Shown here: positions 26,571 to 35,461 of the stretch, one piece after another
Numbering within the stretch: position 1 is the stretch's first letter
Layout of the letters: every line of letters starts with the position of its first letter
Origin: Aliihoeflea sp052435735
Lineage (GTDB): Bacteria > Pseudomonadota > Alphaproteobacteria > Rhizobiales > Rhizobiaceae
Direction: 5' to 3'
NCBI GenBank assembly: GCA_052435735.1
Contig: JBQVNB010000001.1
Location: forward strand, 62,001-126,000
Length of the DNA: 64,000 nt
Made by a program: the position numbers and the translations under genes
Notes under the pieces: model-generated
What the model saw: only the letters and a program-made list of their open reading frames with translations
Told to the model about the DNA's origin: nothing
Databases searched by the model: none

Positions 26571-26843
26571 ATGTCACTTCTCGGCTTCCACGCTATGGCG
26601 GCGGCGCGCGGCGACGGGCTTCACCCAGAACTGCGGGCCCTCATGGGGCGTCGGCAGGCGCTGGAGGCCGACGAGCGGATCGCCGATCTCGCGGATGTGC
26701 GGGGCGACACCGTTCAGGCAGGGCCGAACCCGACGCCCGCGCCCGGCGCATTCCGGCCGGGCAATGTCATCGACTTCAAGTCCCGCGCGGCCGAGATCGC
26801 GGTCGACGGGGAACACGGAAACGCAGCGAAAGGAATTGCCTGA
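26571..26843 (+). CDS. 90-residue hypothetical protein in the heme operon
   Basis: Starts 5 bases after tonB and its TGA shares one base with the ATG of the heme monooxygenase (TGATG), so it is tightly embedded in the operon. The protein is polar with no signal peptide or membrane segment: a helical N-terminal half (RALMGRRQALEADERIADLADVRG), then a Pro-rich part and a conserved-looking PGNVIDFKSRAAEIAVDG. No known family is recognised. Base composition and codon use match the neighbours. It may be a cytoplasmic partner in heme handling. Confidence 0.6.
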   Translation: MSLLGFHAMAAARGDGLHPELRALMGRRQALEADERIADLADVRGDTVQAGPNPTPAPGAFRPGNVIDFKSRAAEIAVDGEHGNAAKGIA

Positions 26844-27157
26844 TGTACATCGCCATGAACCGCTTCAAGGTGAAGAGCGGCTCGGAGACCGAGTTCGAGG
26901 ATATCTGGAAGAACCGCGATTCGAAGCTTTCCGAGATGAAGGGCTTTCGCGAGTTTCACCTTCTGCGCGGGCCGGTGAACGAGGAGGAAGGCTATACGCT
27001 GTTCGCCTCGCACACGGTGTGGGCGAGCCATGACGATTTCCTCGCCTGGACGAAATCGCAGAACTTCCGCGATGCGCACAAGAATGCCGGCACGACGAAG
27101 CCGGCCTATATCGGGCACCCGCAGTTCGAGGGGTTTTCGATCGTCGAAGGCGCCTGA
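26843..27157 (+). CDS. hmuQ: IsdG/HmuQ-like heme-degrading monooxygenase
   Basis: A 104-residue ferredoxin-fold (ABM domain) protein. The residues that make the IsdG-type active site are all present at the right spacing: Asn-6, Trp-69 and His-79 (FLAWTKSQNFRDAHKNAG). Such dimers cleave heme to release iron in the cytoplasm; HmuQ and HmuD play this part in Bradyrhizobium. The start is set by AAAGGA upstream and the one-base overlap with the preceding gene. Located directly after tonB, it completes the path from receptor to iron release. Confidence 0.88.
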   Translation: MYIAMNRFKVKSGSETEFEDIWKNRDSKLSEMKGFREFHLLRGPVNEEEGYTLFASHTVWASHDDFLAWTKSQNFRDAHKNAGTTKPAYIGHPQFEGFSIVEGA

Positions 27158-27159
27158 GA

Positions 27160-27522
27160 ATGCTCGAGGAGACCGCTCGCGCGATCCCGGTCCTGCCGTC
27201 GCTGGACATCCAGCGCACGCGCCGCTTTTACGAGGAGCGGCTGGGGTTTTCCGCGACGCATTATGCGGATGAGGACTATCTCATCGTCAGGCGCGGCGAC
27301 ATCGAGCTGCACTTCTGGCGGACCGACGACGAGAAGCTTCCTCCGGTCTCCTCGGCCTATGTTCGCGGGCGTGATGCGCTGACGCTGCGTGACGATTTTG
27401 TCGCGCGCGGTGCGGAGAAGGTGAGCCCGGTCATGGCCCGCGACTGGGGCATGACCGAGTTCTATGTGTGGGACCCGGACGGCAACCTCCTGCGGATCGG
27501 GATGCCGACGGAGGAGAGCTGA
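27160..27522 (+). CDS. VOC-family protein, bleomycin-resistance type
   Basis: A 120-residue single vicinal-oxygen-chelate module. It begins with IPVLPSLDIQRTRRFYEERLGF and ends with MTEFYVWDPDGNLLRIG, with ELHFW in the middle, the pattern of bleomycin-binding (BRP-like) proteins that sequester small molecules without catalysis. It starts 2 bases after the heme monooxygenase, so it is the last gene of the heme operon, yet a role in heme use is not evident. Its TGA abuts the TAG of convergent putA with no space for a terminator. Confidence 0.82.
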   Translation: MLEETARAIPVLPSLDIQRTRRFYEERLGFSATHYADEDYLIVRRGDIELHFWRTDDEKLPPVSSAYVRGRDALTLRDDFVARGAEKVSPVMARDWGMTEFYVWDPDGNLLRIGMPTEES

Positions 27523-30500
27523 CTACTCGGCCGCGGCCAGCAGGCTCGCATTGCCGCCGGCAGCCGTGGTGTCGACGCAGACGGAGCGCTCATGCGCATA
27601 GGCGGCCGGATAGATCGCTTCGGTGACGAGGGGCACGATCGGTCCGGACTTCTGCGCGAGTGCTTGGCGGATGGTACGGAGCGTCGCTTCATCGGCGGCG
27701 CTGGCGACGAGGTCGGCATCGAGATCAATGAGATCGAGTGGTGCCACCTGACCATCGAGCGCGGCGAGCGGGAGGCCCTTGCCGGTCAGCGGCTTCAGGA
27801 TCGCGTTGGCGCGTGGGGCGACGGCGAGGACGGCATTGCCGGCGGCGAGCGCCTGCACGACCTGCGCGAGAAGCGCGTCTTCGGAAGGGCCTAGGCAGAG
27901 GACGCGGCCGCGCAGACCGAGCGACATGGCATTGCCCTCGCCCGTCGGCCCCGGCAGGTCGACCGGGCCGTATTCGAGCGACGCCGCAGCCGAAATCGCA
28001 TCGGAAGCCTTTCCGCGCAGATGCTTGCGCAAGACGGCGATGCGGTCGGGACGGGTCGACCAATCTCCCTTTCGAGAGTCGGGCAGATGATCGCGAAGCG
28101 CGGTTAGCGAGACTTCCGCACTTGGCTCGGCCGTTTCGCCGCGCGCCGCGCTCTTGCGGAAGCGGCGCAGATAGTGCGGGCCGCCGGCCTTGGGGCCGGT
28201 GCCGGACAGACCCTCGCCGCCGAAGGGCTGGGAGCCGACGACTGCGCCGATCTGGTTTCGATTGACGTAGATGTTGCCGGCGTCGATGCGGTCGATGACA
28301 TGCTGGACGCGGGCGTCGATTCGCGTGTGGAGTCCGAAGGTCAGGCCGTAACCCGTTCTGTTGATGGCGGAAATGACATTGTCGATCTCGTCGGCCTCGA
28401 AGGTTGCGACGTGGAGGACGGGGCCGAAGATTTCGCGCTCCAACTTCTCGATGCCCTTCACGCGGAAGATGTGCGGGGCGACGAAGCGGCCGTTTGACGG
28501 GGCGTCGAGCTTGGCGATCAGGCGGCCCTCGCCTTCGAGCTTGCGGCAATAATCGACGATGCCCTGCTGCGCCTCGACGTCGATGACGGGGCCGATGTCG
28601 GTCGCCATCGACCAGGGATCGCCGATGCGCATGGCGGCGAGCGCGCCCTTGAGCATCGCCAGCATGTGCGGCTCGACGTCCTTCTGGACGTAAAGCATGC
28701 GCAGCGCCGAGCAGCGCTGGCCGGCAGACTGGAAGGCAGAGGCGACGATGTCGCGCACGGCCTGTTCGGCGAGCGCAGTGGAATCGACGAGCATGGCGTT
28801 GAGGCCGCCAGTTTCGGCAATGAGCATCGCGTCGGGCGCGGCGGTTTCGGCGAGCTGGCGCTCGATCAGCCGCGCGACCTCGGTCGAGCCGGTGAAGCAG
28901 ACGCCGGCAATTCGCGGATCGGCTGTCAGCGGCGCGCCGACATTGGGGCCGTCGCCGATGACGAGTTGCAGCACGTCCACCGGGATACCCGCTTGATGCA
29001 GGAGCTCGACGGCGCGGGCGGCGATGAGCGGCGTCTGCTCGGCGGGCTTGGCGACGACCGCATTGCCGGTGACGAGCGCGGCGGCGACCTGGCCGGTAAA
29101 GATCGCCAGCGGGAAATTCCAGGGCGAGATGCAGGCGATGACGCCGCGCGCGGCCCCGGCCTTTTCCGCTACGCCCGCCTGTGCCGCGTAGTAGCGCAGG
29201 AAATCGACGGCCTCGCGCACTTCGGCGATGCCGTCCGGGACGGACTTGCCGGCTTCGCGGGTGGCGAGCGCGAAGAATTCGACGGCGTGCTGTTCGTAGA
29301 GATCGGCGGCGCGGCGGAGCATGTCCGCGCGGTCGGTGACGGGTGTCGCCGCCCATGCGGGCGCGGCGGCCGAGGCGCGGTCGATGGCGGCGGTGACGAA
29401 CGCGGCGTCGGCCTCGACGATCTCGCCGACGATCTCGGCAGGATTGGCGGGGTTGGCGATCTCGCGGGACTGGCCGTCGCTACCCGCCTTCCAGCGGTGC
29501 GGGGCAGCGAATTTCGAGCGCTCGGCTTCGATGACGTCTTCGGTCAGCGGGTCGGTGATGTCGAAGCCCTTGGCGTTGACGCGGCCGGCGCCGAAAAATT
29601 CGGACGGTCGCGGCAGGGCCGGATTGCGCGCAGCGTCCTGCTGCGCGACGACGTCGAACGGATCGCGGGCGATTTCTTCGGGGCGGACGCTCTCGTCGAC
29701 GATCTGGTGGACGAAGGAGGAGTTCGCGCCGTTTTCCAACAGGCGGCGGACGAGATAGGCGAGCAGGTCGGAATGGGCGCCGACCGGGGCGTAGATGCGG
29801 CAGCGCGTGCCCTCGGCCTTGCGCACCGCCTCATGCAGCGCGTCGCCCATGCCGTGCAGGCGCTGGAACTCGAAGGCATCGCGGTCGGGCGCCATTTCGA
29901 GGATGGCGGCGACGGTGTGGGCGTTGTGGGTGGCGAATTGGGGGTAGATGCGGTCCGTCATGCCGAGGAGCTTGCCGGCGCAGGCGATGTAGGAGACATC
30001 CGTGTTCGGCTTGCGGGTGAAGACGGGATAGCCGGCAAGGCCCATGACCTGCGCGCGCTTGATCTCCGTGTCCCAATAGGCGCCCTTGACGAGCCGGACC
30101 ATGATCTTGCGGTCGAGCCGGGTCGCCAGATCATGCAGCCAGTCGATGACCGGCGCAGCGCGCAGGCCGTAGGCCTGGACGACGATTCCGAAGCCGTTCC
30201 AGCCTTCAAGAAGCGGATCGGCGAGCACCGCCTCGATCACGTCGAGCGAGAGGTCGAGGCGGTCGGCTTCCTCGGCGTCGACATTGAGGCCCATGCGGGC
30301 TTCCTTCGCGGCCAGCGCCAGCGACAGGAGGCGCTCGGTCATCACCGGCAGCATGGTTTCGCGCTGCGGGCGCTCGTAGCGCGGGTGGAGCGCGGAGAGC
30401 TTGACGGAGATGCCGGGGTTCTTGCGGATGTCGTCGGAGCGGGCTTCCTTCGCCAGCGCCCGGATCGCGTCGGCATAGGCCTTCAAATAGCGCAGCGCGT

Positions 30501-31122
30501 CGTCTTCGGTGCGGGCCGCCTCGCCCAGCATGTCGTAGGAATAGAGGTTGCCCTTGCGGATCTCGCCGGCGCCGCGCTTCACCGCCTCGGCGATGTTGCG
30601 TCCGAGGACGAAATTCTCGCCCATCTCGCGCATGGCGGCGGCGACCGCGCGGCGGATAACGGGTTCGCCGACGCGGCGGACCATGCCTCGCAGCGTCCGC
30701 TCAATACCGCCCTCGCCTTCGTCGAGCACCTTGCCGGTGAGCATCAGCGCCCAGGTCGAGGCGTTGACGAAGATCGAGCCGGAACCGCCGGAATGGGCCG
30801 ACCAGTCGTGCGGAGCGATCTTGTCGCGGATCAGTTCGTCGATCGTGTCGGCATCGGGGACGCGCAGCAGCGCTTCGGCAAGGCACATCAGCGCCACGCC
30901 TTCGCTGGTCGACAGGCCGTACTCGGCGAGGAACACCTCCATCAGCTTGGGCTCGGCGTGGCCGCGGACCTGGCGGATGAGGCCGACGGCGCGGGTGGAG
31001 ATGCGCGCGCGGTCTTCGGGCGACAGGCCGGACTGGCTGATGAGGTTCTGAAGCACTTCGCTTTCGTCTGCGAGCGTGTTGCGGCGGATGGCGGCGCGCG
31101 GGTCGCGGGGGGCGTCGAGCAT
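27523..31122 (-). CDS. putA: bifunctional proline dehydrogenase/P5C dehydrogenase PutA
   Basis: A 1199-residue flavoenzyme that oxidises proline to glutamate in two channelled steps. The proline dehydrogenase barrel spans about residues 100-480 (RLVKGAYWDTEIKRAQ, GAHSDLLAYLVRRLLENGANSSFVHQ) and the aldehyde dehydrogenase part about 540-1000 (SPWNFPLAIFTGQVAAALVTGN, GFTGST-like VCFTGSTEVAR, nucleophile Cys in SAGQRCSALR), followed by a C-terminal extension. The N-terminal ribbon-helix-helix DNA-binding domain of enterobacterial PutA is missing. It starts at ATG 31122. Control is probably by the divergent Lrp-type gene. Confidence 0.96.
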   Translation of the reverse strand: MLDAPRDPRAAIRRNTLADESEVLQNLISQSGLSPEDRARISTRAVGLIRQVRGHAEPKLMEVFLAEYGLSTSEGVALMCLAEALLRVPDADTIDELIRDKIAPHDWSAHSGGSGSIFVNASTWALMLTGKVLDEGEGGIERTLRGMVRRVGEPVIRRAVAAAMREMGENFVLGRNIAEAVKRGAGEIRKGNLYSYDMLGEAARTEDDALRYLKAYADAIRALAKEARSDDIRKNPGISVKLSALHPRYERPQRETMLPVMTERLLSLALAAKEARMGLNVDAEEADRLDLSLDVIEAVLADPLLEGWNGFGIVVQAYGLRAAPVIDWLHDLATRLDRKIMVRLVKGAYWDTEIKRAQVMGLAGYPVFTRKPNTDVSYIACAGKLLGMTDRIYPQFATHNAHTVAAILEMAPDRDAFEFQRLHGMGDALHEAVRKAEGTRCRIYAPVGAHSDLLAYLVRRLLENGANSSFVHQIVDESVRPEEIARDPFDVVAQQDAARNPALPRPSEFFGAGRVNAKGFDITDPLTEDVIEAERSKFAAPHRWKAGSDGQSREIANPANPAEIVGEIVEADAAFVTAAIDRASAAAPAWAATPVTDRADMLRRAADLYEQHAVEFFALATREAGKSVPDGIAEVREAVDFLRYYAAQAGVAEKAGAARGVIACISPWNFPLAIFTGQVAAALVTGNAVVAKPAEQTPLIAARAVELLHQAGIPVDVLQLVIGDGPNVGAPLTADPRIAGVCFTGSTEVARLIERQLAETAAPDAMLIAETGGLNAMLVDSTALAEQAVRDIVASAFQSAGQRCSALRMLYVQKDVEPHMLAMLKGALAAMRIGDPWSMATDIGPVIDVEAQQGIVDYCRKLEGEGRLIAKLDAPSNGRFVAPHIFRVKGIEKLEREIFGPVLHVATFEADEIDNVISAINRTGYGLTFGLHTRIDARVQHVIDRIDAGNIYVNRNQIGAVVGSQPFGGEGLSGTGPKAGGPHYLRRFRKSAARGETAEPSAEVSLTALRDHLPDSRKGDWSTRPDRIAVLRKHLRGKASDAISAAASLEYGPVDLPGPTGEGNAMSLGLRGRVLCLGPSEDALLAQVVQALAAGNAVLAVAPRANAILKPLTGKGLPLAALDGQVAPLDLIDLDADLVASAADEATLRTIRQALAQKSGPIVPLVTEAIYPAAYAHERSVCVDTTAAGGNASLLAAAE

Positions 31123-31268
31123 GGGTGAGCCTCGGAAAGCAGGATGGCCTTGGATGACGCGAGAATAGCATGGCGCAGAATCGCGGCAGGGCCAAACGGA
31201 GGCGCTTTGCAGGACGAATGGACTGATGATACGGGCTATAGACAACCATTCAGACTGGATAAACGGCA

Positions 31269-31718
31269 ATGGCGAACCAAATCGATCGAATCGACCTGAA
31301 CATCATCGCCGCTCTTTCCAAGGATGCGCGGCTGTCGATGGCGGAACTGGCGGGCCAGGTGGGGCTGTCGAAGACGCCGGTCGCCGCGCGGGTGAAGCGG
31401 CTGGAGGCAGACGGTTATATTCGGGGGTACTCGGCGATCGTCGACCGCGAGCGGCTGGGCGAAGGGCATATCGCGTTCGTGCAGGTGAAGCTTTCAGATA
31501 CGCGGTCAGCGGCGCTCGGCGAATTCAACAAGGCGGTGATGACGATCCGCGAGATCGAGCAGTGCCACATGATGGCGTCGAGCTTCGACTATCTCTTGAA
31601 GGTGAGGACGCGGGACATCGTTTCGTATCGGCGGGTGTTGGGCGAGCGGATTTCGGCGCTGCCGCATGTGGCGCAAACGTCGACCTTCGTGGCGATGGAG
31701 ACGGTGAAGGATCGGTAG
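31269..31718 (+). CDS. putR: Lrp/AsnC-family regulator, probable PutR
   Basis: A 149-residue feast/famine regulator: N-terminal helix-turn-helix (DRIDLNIIAALSKDARLSMAELAGQVGLSKTPVAARVKRLEADGYIRGY) and a C-terminal RAM ligand-binding domain (GEFNKAVMTIREIEQCHMMASSFDYLLKVRTRD). It is divergent from putA with 146 bases between, the arrangement of PutR, the proline-responsive activator of putA in Agrobacterium and Rhodobacter. That PutA here lacks its own DNA-binding domain supports this assignment. Confidence 0.9.
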   Translation: MANQIDRIDLNIIAALSKDARLSMAELAGQVGLSKTPVAARVKRLEADGYIRGYSAIVDRERLGEGHIAFVQVKLSDTRSAALGEFNKAVMTIREIEQCHMMASSFDYLLKVRTRDIVSYRRVLGERISALPHVAQTSTFVAMETVKDR

Positions 31719-31744
31719 TTCATCCGGGAGGACGATGCTCCGTC

Positions 31745-31862
31745 GCGCCCCCCTCTGCCCTGCCGGGCATCTCCCCCGCGAGGGGGGGAGATTAGTCTCG
31801 TCATGTCCGCGCGTAATCTCCCCACTTGCGGGGGAGATGGCCGGCAGGCCAGAGGGGGGCGC
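31745..31862. repeat. long palindromic repeat, family B, simple form
   Basis: Left arm 31745-31793 and right arm 31814-31862 form a long imperfect inverted repeat beginning GCGCCCCCC(C)TCTG with inner CTCCCCCGCG motifs. The same element occurs, with or without an internal extension, at 37971, 41139 and 48191. It fills the space between convergent putR and gabD and can act as a terminator for both. Confidence 0.85.
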
Positions 31863-31889
31863 CGTAAAGCGCCACCTTCTGTCCAGTTC

Positions 31890-33347
31890 TTAGAGCCCCA
31901 GCCCGCCGATGCAGACATATTTGGTGTCGAGGTAATCCTCGATGCCCTGATGGCCGCCTTCGCGGCCGAGGCCCGATTCCTTGACGCCGCCGAAGGGGGC
32001 CTCGGGGGTGGTGATGATGCCTTCGTTGACGCCGACCATGCCGTATTTCAGGCCTTCCATGACACGGAAGGCGCGGCCGAGGTCGCCGGTGTAGAAGTAG
32101 CAGGCGAGGCCGAATTCGGTGTCGTTGGCCATCTCGACCGCTTCTTCTTCCTTCTCGAAGCGGAAGACCGGGGCGACGGGGCCGAAGATTTCGTCCTTCA
32201 TGAACTTCATGTCGGGCGTGGCGTCGGCGATGACCGTCGGCTCGAAGAAGGAGCCGCCGAGCTTGTGACGGTTGCCGCCGGCGACGACCTTGCCACCCTT
32301 GGCCTTGGCGTCGGCGACGAATTCCTCGACCTTTTCGACGGCCTTTTCGTCGATGAGCGGGCCCTGCTGGACGCCGTCCTCGAGGCCGGGGCCGACCTTC
32401 AGCTTGCTGGACGCCTTGGCGAGCTTGTCGACGAAAGCGTCATAGACGCCGGACTGGACGAAGAAGCGGTTGGTGCAGACGCAGGTCTGGCCGGAATTGC
32501 GGTATTTCGCGGCGATGGCGCCTTCGACGGCGCGGTCGATGTCGGCATCGTCGAAGACCAGGAACGGCGCATTGCCGCCGAGCTCCATCGACACCTTCTT
32601 GACCGTCGAGGCCGACTGCTGGATCAGGATCTTGCCGACTTCGGTCGAGCCGGTGAAGGTGATCTTCTTGACCAGCGGATTGGTGGAAAGCTCCTTGCCG
32701 ATCTCGCTCGCGCCGCCGGTGACGACGTTGACGACGCCCTTGGGGATGCCGACTTCCTCGCACAGCGCACCCCATGCAAGGCCCGAATAGGGCGTCTGGG
32801 TGGCCGGCTTGATGACCGAGGTGCAGCCGGCGGCAATCGCCGGACCGATCTTGCGCGAGAGCATCGAGGACGGGAAGTTCCAAGGCGTGATGGCCGCGAT
32901 GACGCCCACCGGTTCCTTGGTCACCAGGATGCGGCGGTCGGCCCAGGGCGAAGGAATGACGTCGCCATAGGTGCGGCGCGCTTCCTCGGCGAACCAGAGG
33001 ATGTAGGCCGCCGATGCGCCGACCTCGCCTTTCGATTCAGTCAGCGACTTGCCCTGCTCCATAGTCAGGAGTTCGGCAAGCACGTCCTGATTGTCCATGA
33101 TCGCGTCGTGCAGCTTGCGCAGCATCTTGGAGCGGTCGAGCGCGCTGGTCTTGCGGAAGGTCTTGAACGCCTCATGCGCGGCCTCGATGGCGCGGCGGGT
33201 CTCGGCGGCGCCGGATTTGGGGATGACGCCGATCTTCTGGCCGTTGGCCGGATTGGTCACGTCGATGGTCTGCCCCGAATCGGCCTGCACCCACTCGCCA
33301 CCGATCAGATTGGCCTCGCGGAGAAAATGACTGGTCTTCTTGAGCAT
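31890..33347 (-). CDS. gabD: succinate-semialdehyde dehydrogenase GabD
   Basis: A 485-residue NAD(P)-dependent aldehyde dehydrogenase. Landmarks are ITPWNFPSSMLSRKIGPAIAAG, the coenzyme loop FTGSTEVGKIL, the general base Glu in SMELGGNAPFLVFDDAD and the nucleophile Cys in NSGQTCVCTNRF, the pattern of GabD/SSADH that turns succinate semialdehyde into succinate in GABA and polyamine breakdown. A glutarate-semialdehyde role is also possible. The start at 33347 has GAGGGAGGG upstream. The gene stands alone. Confidence 0.9.
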   Translation of the reverse strand: MLKKTSHFLREANLIGGEWVQADSGQTIDVTNPANGQKIGVIPKSGAAETRRAIEAAHEAFKTFRKTSALDRSKMLRKLHDAIMDNQDVLAELLTMEQGKSLTESKGEVGASAAYILWFAEEARRTYGDVIPSPWADRRILVTKEPVGVIAAITPWNFPSSMLSRKIGPAIAAGCTSVIKPATQTPYSGLAWGALCEEVGIPKGVVNVVTGGASEIGKELSTNPLVKKITFTGSTEVGKILIQQSASTVKKVSMELGGNAPFLVFDDADIDRAVEGAIAAKYRNSGQTCVCTNRFFVQSGVYDAFVDKLAKASSKLKVGPGLEDGVQQGPLIDEKAVEKVEEFVADAKAKGGKVVAGGNRHKLGGSFFEPTVIADATPDMKFMKDEIFGPVAPVFRFEKEEEAVEMANDTEFGLACYFYTGDLGRAFRVMEGLKYGMVGVNEGIITTPEAPFGGVKESGLGREGGHQGIEDYLDTKYVCIGGLGL

Positions 33348-33423
33348 GATGCCCTCCCTCATTCGTTCAAATTGGATTGCGTGGTTGAAGATGTAAGGCA
33401 GCCGGCCGGCAGGACCAAGGCAT

Positions 33424-34374
33424 TCAGCCAAAAAGGCGTTGAGCCACGGCGAGCCACAGGAAGCTCGATGCGGCGGCGACGAGCGTCGAGATCGTCATGA
33501 CGTTGGATGCAAGCGCCTGGCCGGTGCCGAAGCGCGTCGCGATCAGATAGGGATTGACGCCGGCGGGCAGCGAGGCGGCGGTGACGACGACCATCGCGGC
33601 GAGCGGCGGCAGGCCGATGACGAGCACTGCGCCCAGCGCCACCAAAGGCATGACGAAAAGCTTGACCGCCGAAAGCGCGAGACCGGCTTTCACATTGCCG
33701 GAAATGCCCATGCGCCGCAGCGACAGGCCCATCGCGAACAGCGCCAGTGGGCCGGCCGCATTGGCGAGCGCATCGACGAAGCGCATTCCGAGCGACGGCA
33801 TCTCGAAGCCGGTCAGCCGCCAGATCAGCGCCGCCAGAATGCCGACGATGAGCGGGTTGGAGACGAGCTTCTTCAGGAAATCCAGAATGGCGGCGAGGAT
33901 GCCGGCGCTTTCCGACGAGCCGCGATTGGCCCATTCGAAAAGCGCGATCGACGTCGCCATCATCGTCGGCAGGTGAACTGCGACGATGAGCGAGAGAACC
34001 TCCAGGCCGGGCCTGCCGAAAACGCCCTGCACCAGGGGAAGACCGAGAAGGACCAGATTCGAGAACGCCGCCGACACGCCGCCGACGACGCCGGCGCGAC
34101 CATCGCGCCCGAAAATCTTCTGGCTGATGAACTGGCCGCACGCCCAGGCGACGGCGACCGCGACGAAGTAGGAAGCCCACAGGGACAGCGGAGCGGCGCC
34201 CTCGAAATCCGCTTCGATGAGCGTTCGAAAGAGCAGCATCGGGACGGCGATCGCGACGGCGAAGGCGGTCAGCGCATCACCGATCGAGGTCTTCAGGAGG
34301 CCCGTCCAGCCCGACACGTAGCCAAGCGCGACAAGTCCGAAGACGAAGAAGATTGTCTCGGTCAAAGGCGACAT
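33424..34374 (-). CDS. AEC-family (auxin efflux carrier-like) transporter
   Basis: A 316-residue inner-membrane protein with about ten hydrophobic helices. The paired blocks SNLVLLGLPLVQGVFGRPGLEVLS (with the N-terminal half crossing signature) and LVSNPLIVGILAALIWRLTG, plus TAASLPAGVNPYLIATRFG, are typical of bacterial AEC proteins that export malonate or other carboxylates in known cases. The substrate is unknown. It is 76 bases downstream of gabD start and on the same strand, so it might be read first in a gabD transcript. Confidence 0.85.
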   Translation of the reverse strand: MSPLTETIFFVFGLVALGYVSGWTGLLKTSIGDALTAFAVAIAVPMLLFRTLIEADFEGAAPLSLWASYFVAVAVAWACGQFISQKIFGRDGRAGVVGGVSAAFSNLVLLGLPLVQGVFGRPGLEVLSLIVAVHLPTMMATSIALFEWANRGSSESAGILAAILDFLKKLVSNPLIVGILAALIWRLTGFEMPSLGMRFVDALANAAGPLALFAMGLSLRRMGISGNVKAGLALSAVKLFVMPLVALGAVLVIGLPPLAAMVVVTAASLPAGVNPYLIATRFGTGQALASNVMTISTLVAAASSFLWLAVAQRLFG

Positions 34375-34500
34375 GATCGGGCAGTATCGCGGCCGGAACC
34401 GCGCCGCAATGGGCCAGCCGCGTCAAAAGGCGGCGGGCGCACGGTTTCGCTTCGGGCCGATCGGCCTATATGAGTCGTCATGAAACCAATGGGAGACGCA

Positions 34501-35055
34501 ATGATCAGGGCGCTCATCATCATCGCGGCGCTGGCGATGGCCCTGCCGGCACATGCGACCGAGGCAGGCTGGGCGCTCCTGCGGAACGGTGGCCAGGTCG
34601 TGCTCCTCAACCATGCCAATGCACCCGGCTCGGGCGAACCGGCCGCATTCGACATCGAGGTCTGCCGCACGCAGCGCAACCTTTCCGAACAGGGCCGCCA
34701 GCAGGCAAGGCGAATCGGCGCACTGTTCGCAGCGCGCGCGGCGCCGGTGCAGGAGGTTCTGGCAAGCCGCTATTGCCGCACGAAGGAAACCGCGGAACTC
34801 GCCTTCGGCGCATCGCTGGTCGAAACCGTCGACTGGCTCGACCCGGTCGAGCCCGAAACGCCCGAAGCCGAGGAACGCGCGCAGATCCTGCGCGAGACCA
34901 TTGCCGACTATACCGGCTCGGGCATTCTGGTGCTGGTGACGCATGGCGATTTCATCCAGGCCGTGCTGGGCGCCCGTTCGCGCGAGGGCGAGGCGATCGT
35001 CGTCAACGTGGGCGAAAACGGGCTTCACGCGGCGGCGCGGATCGTCTTCAACTAG
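34501..35055 (+). CDS. secreted histidine-phosphatase-like protein with altered RHG motif
   Basis: A 184-residue protein of the histidine phosphatase superfamily with a signal peptide (MIRALIIIAALAMALPAHA). The overall fold markers are present: LSEQGRQQARRIG, SRYCRTKETA and the late VTHGDF. The catalytic RHG motif is NHA (LLNHANAPGSGEP), so the phosphate-binding Arg is replaced by Asn while the nucleophile His remains. Start: ATG 34501 has GGAGA upstream; in-frame ATGs at 34480 and 34489 are alternatives. It lies just before the lipid A acyl chain genes, but a link is not shown. Confidence 0.8.
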   Translation: MIRALIIIAALAMALPAHATEAGWALLRNGGQVVLLNHANAPGSGEPAAFDIEVCRTQRNLSEQGRQQARRIGALFAARAAPVQEVLASRYCRTKETAELAFGASLVETVDWLDPVEPETPEAEERAQILRETIADYTGSGILVLVTHGDFIQAVLGARSREGEAIVVNVGENGLHAAARIVFN

Positions 35056-35168
35056 AACAGGGAGCTTCGGGCGGCGGCGCAAAATGCCCCGCGCCCTTTT
35101 CCTGCCGCCAAAAAGCGATTAGAGAGCGCGCGAACCACCTTTTTCAACCTCGCATCGAGGGACTGCCC

Positions 35169-35450
35169 GTGACATCCACTTTCGACAAGGTTGCCGACAT
35201 CATCGCCGAGACGAGCGAGATCGATCGCGAGACCATCACGCCGAAGAGCCACACGATCGACGATCTCGGCATCGATTCGCTCGACTTCCTCGACATCGTC
35301 TTCGCGATCGACAAGGAATTCGGAATCAAGATTCCGCTCGAGAAGTGGACGCAGGAAGTCAACGAGGGCAAGGCCACGACGGAAGAGTATTTCGTCATGG
35401 AGAACCTCTGCGCCAAGATCGACCAGCTCGTCGCCGCCAAGGCGGCCTGA
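35169..35450 (+). CDS. acpXL: acyl carrier protein AcpXL
   Basis: A 93-residue special acyl carrier that holds 27-hydroxyoctacosanoate while it is built and passed to lipid A in Rhizobiales. The start GTG reads MTSTFDKVADIIAETSEIDRETI, and the phosphopantetheine Ser is in the GIDSLDFLDIVFAIDKEFGI block. The C-terminal extension (TTEEYFVMENLCAKIDQLVAAK) is specific to AcpXL. It leads a run of five genes ending in lpxXL. Confidence 0.97.
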   Translation: MTSTFDKVADIIAETSEIDRETITPKSHTIDDLGIDSLDFLDIVFAIDKEFGIKIPLEKWTQEVNEGKATTEEYFVMENLCAKIDQLVAAKAA

Positions 35451-35461
35451 GGCCGATCCGC

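Noticed and set aside
28666..31128. 820-codon rightward open frame opposite putA
   Set aside because: Shadow of putA: no ribosome-binding site, composition typical of antisense GC-rich frames (Asp/Gly/Arg/Val-rich), no protein motif.
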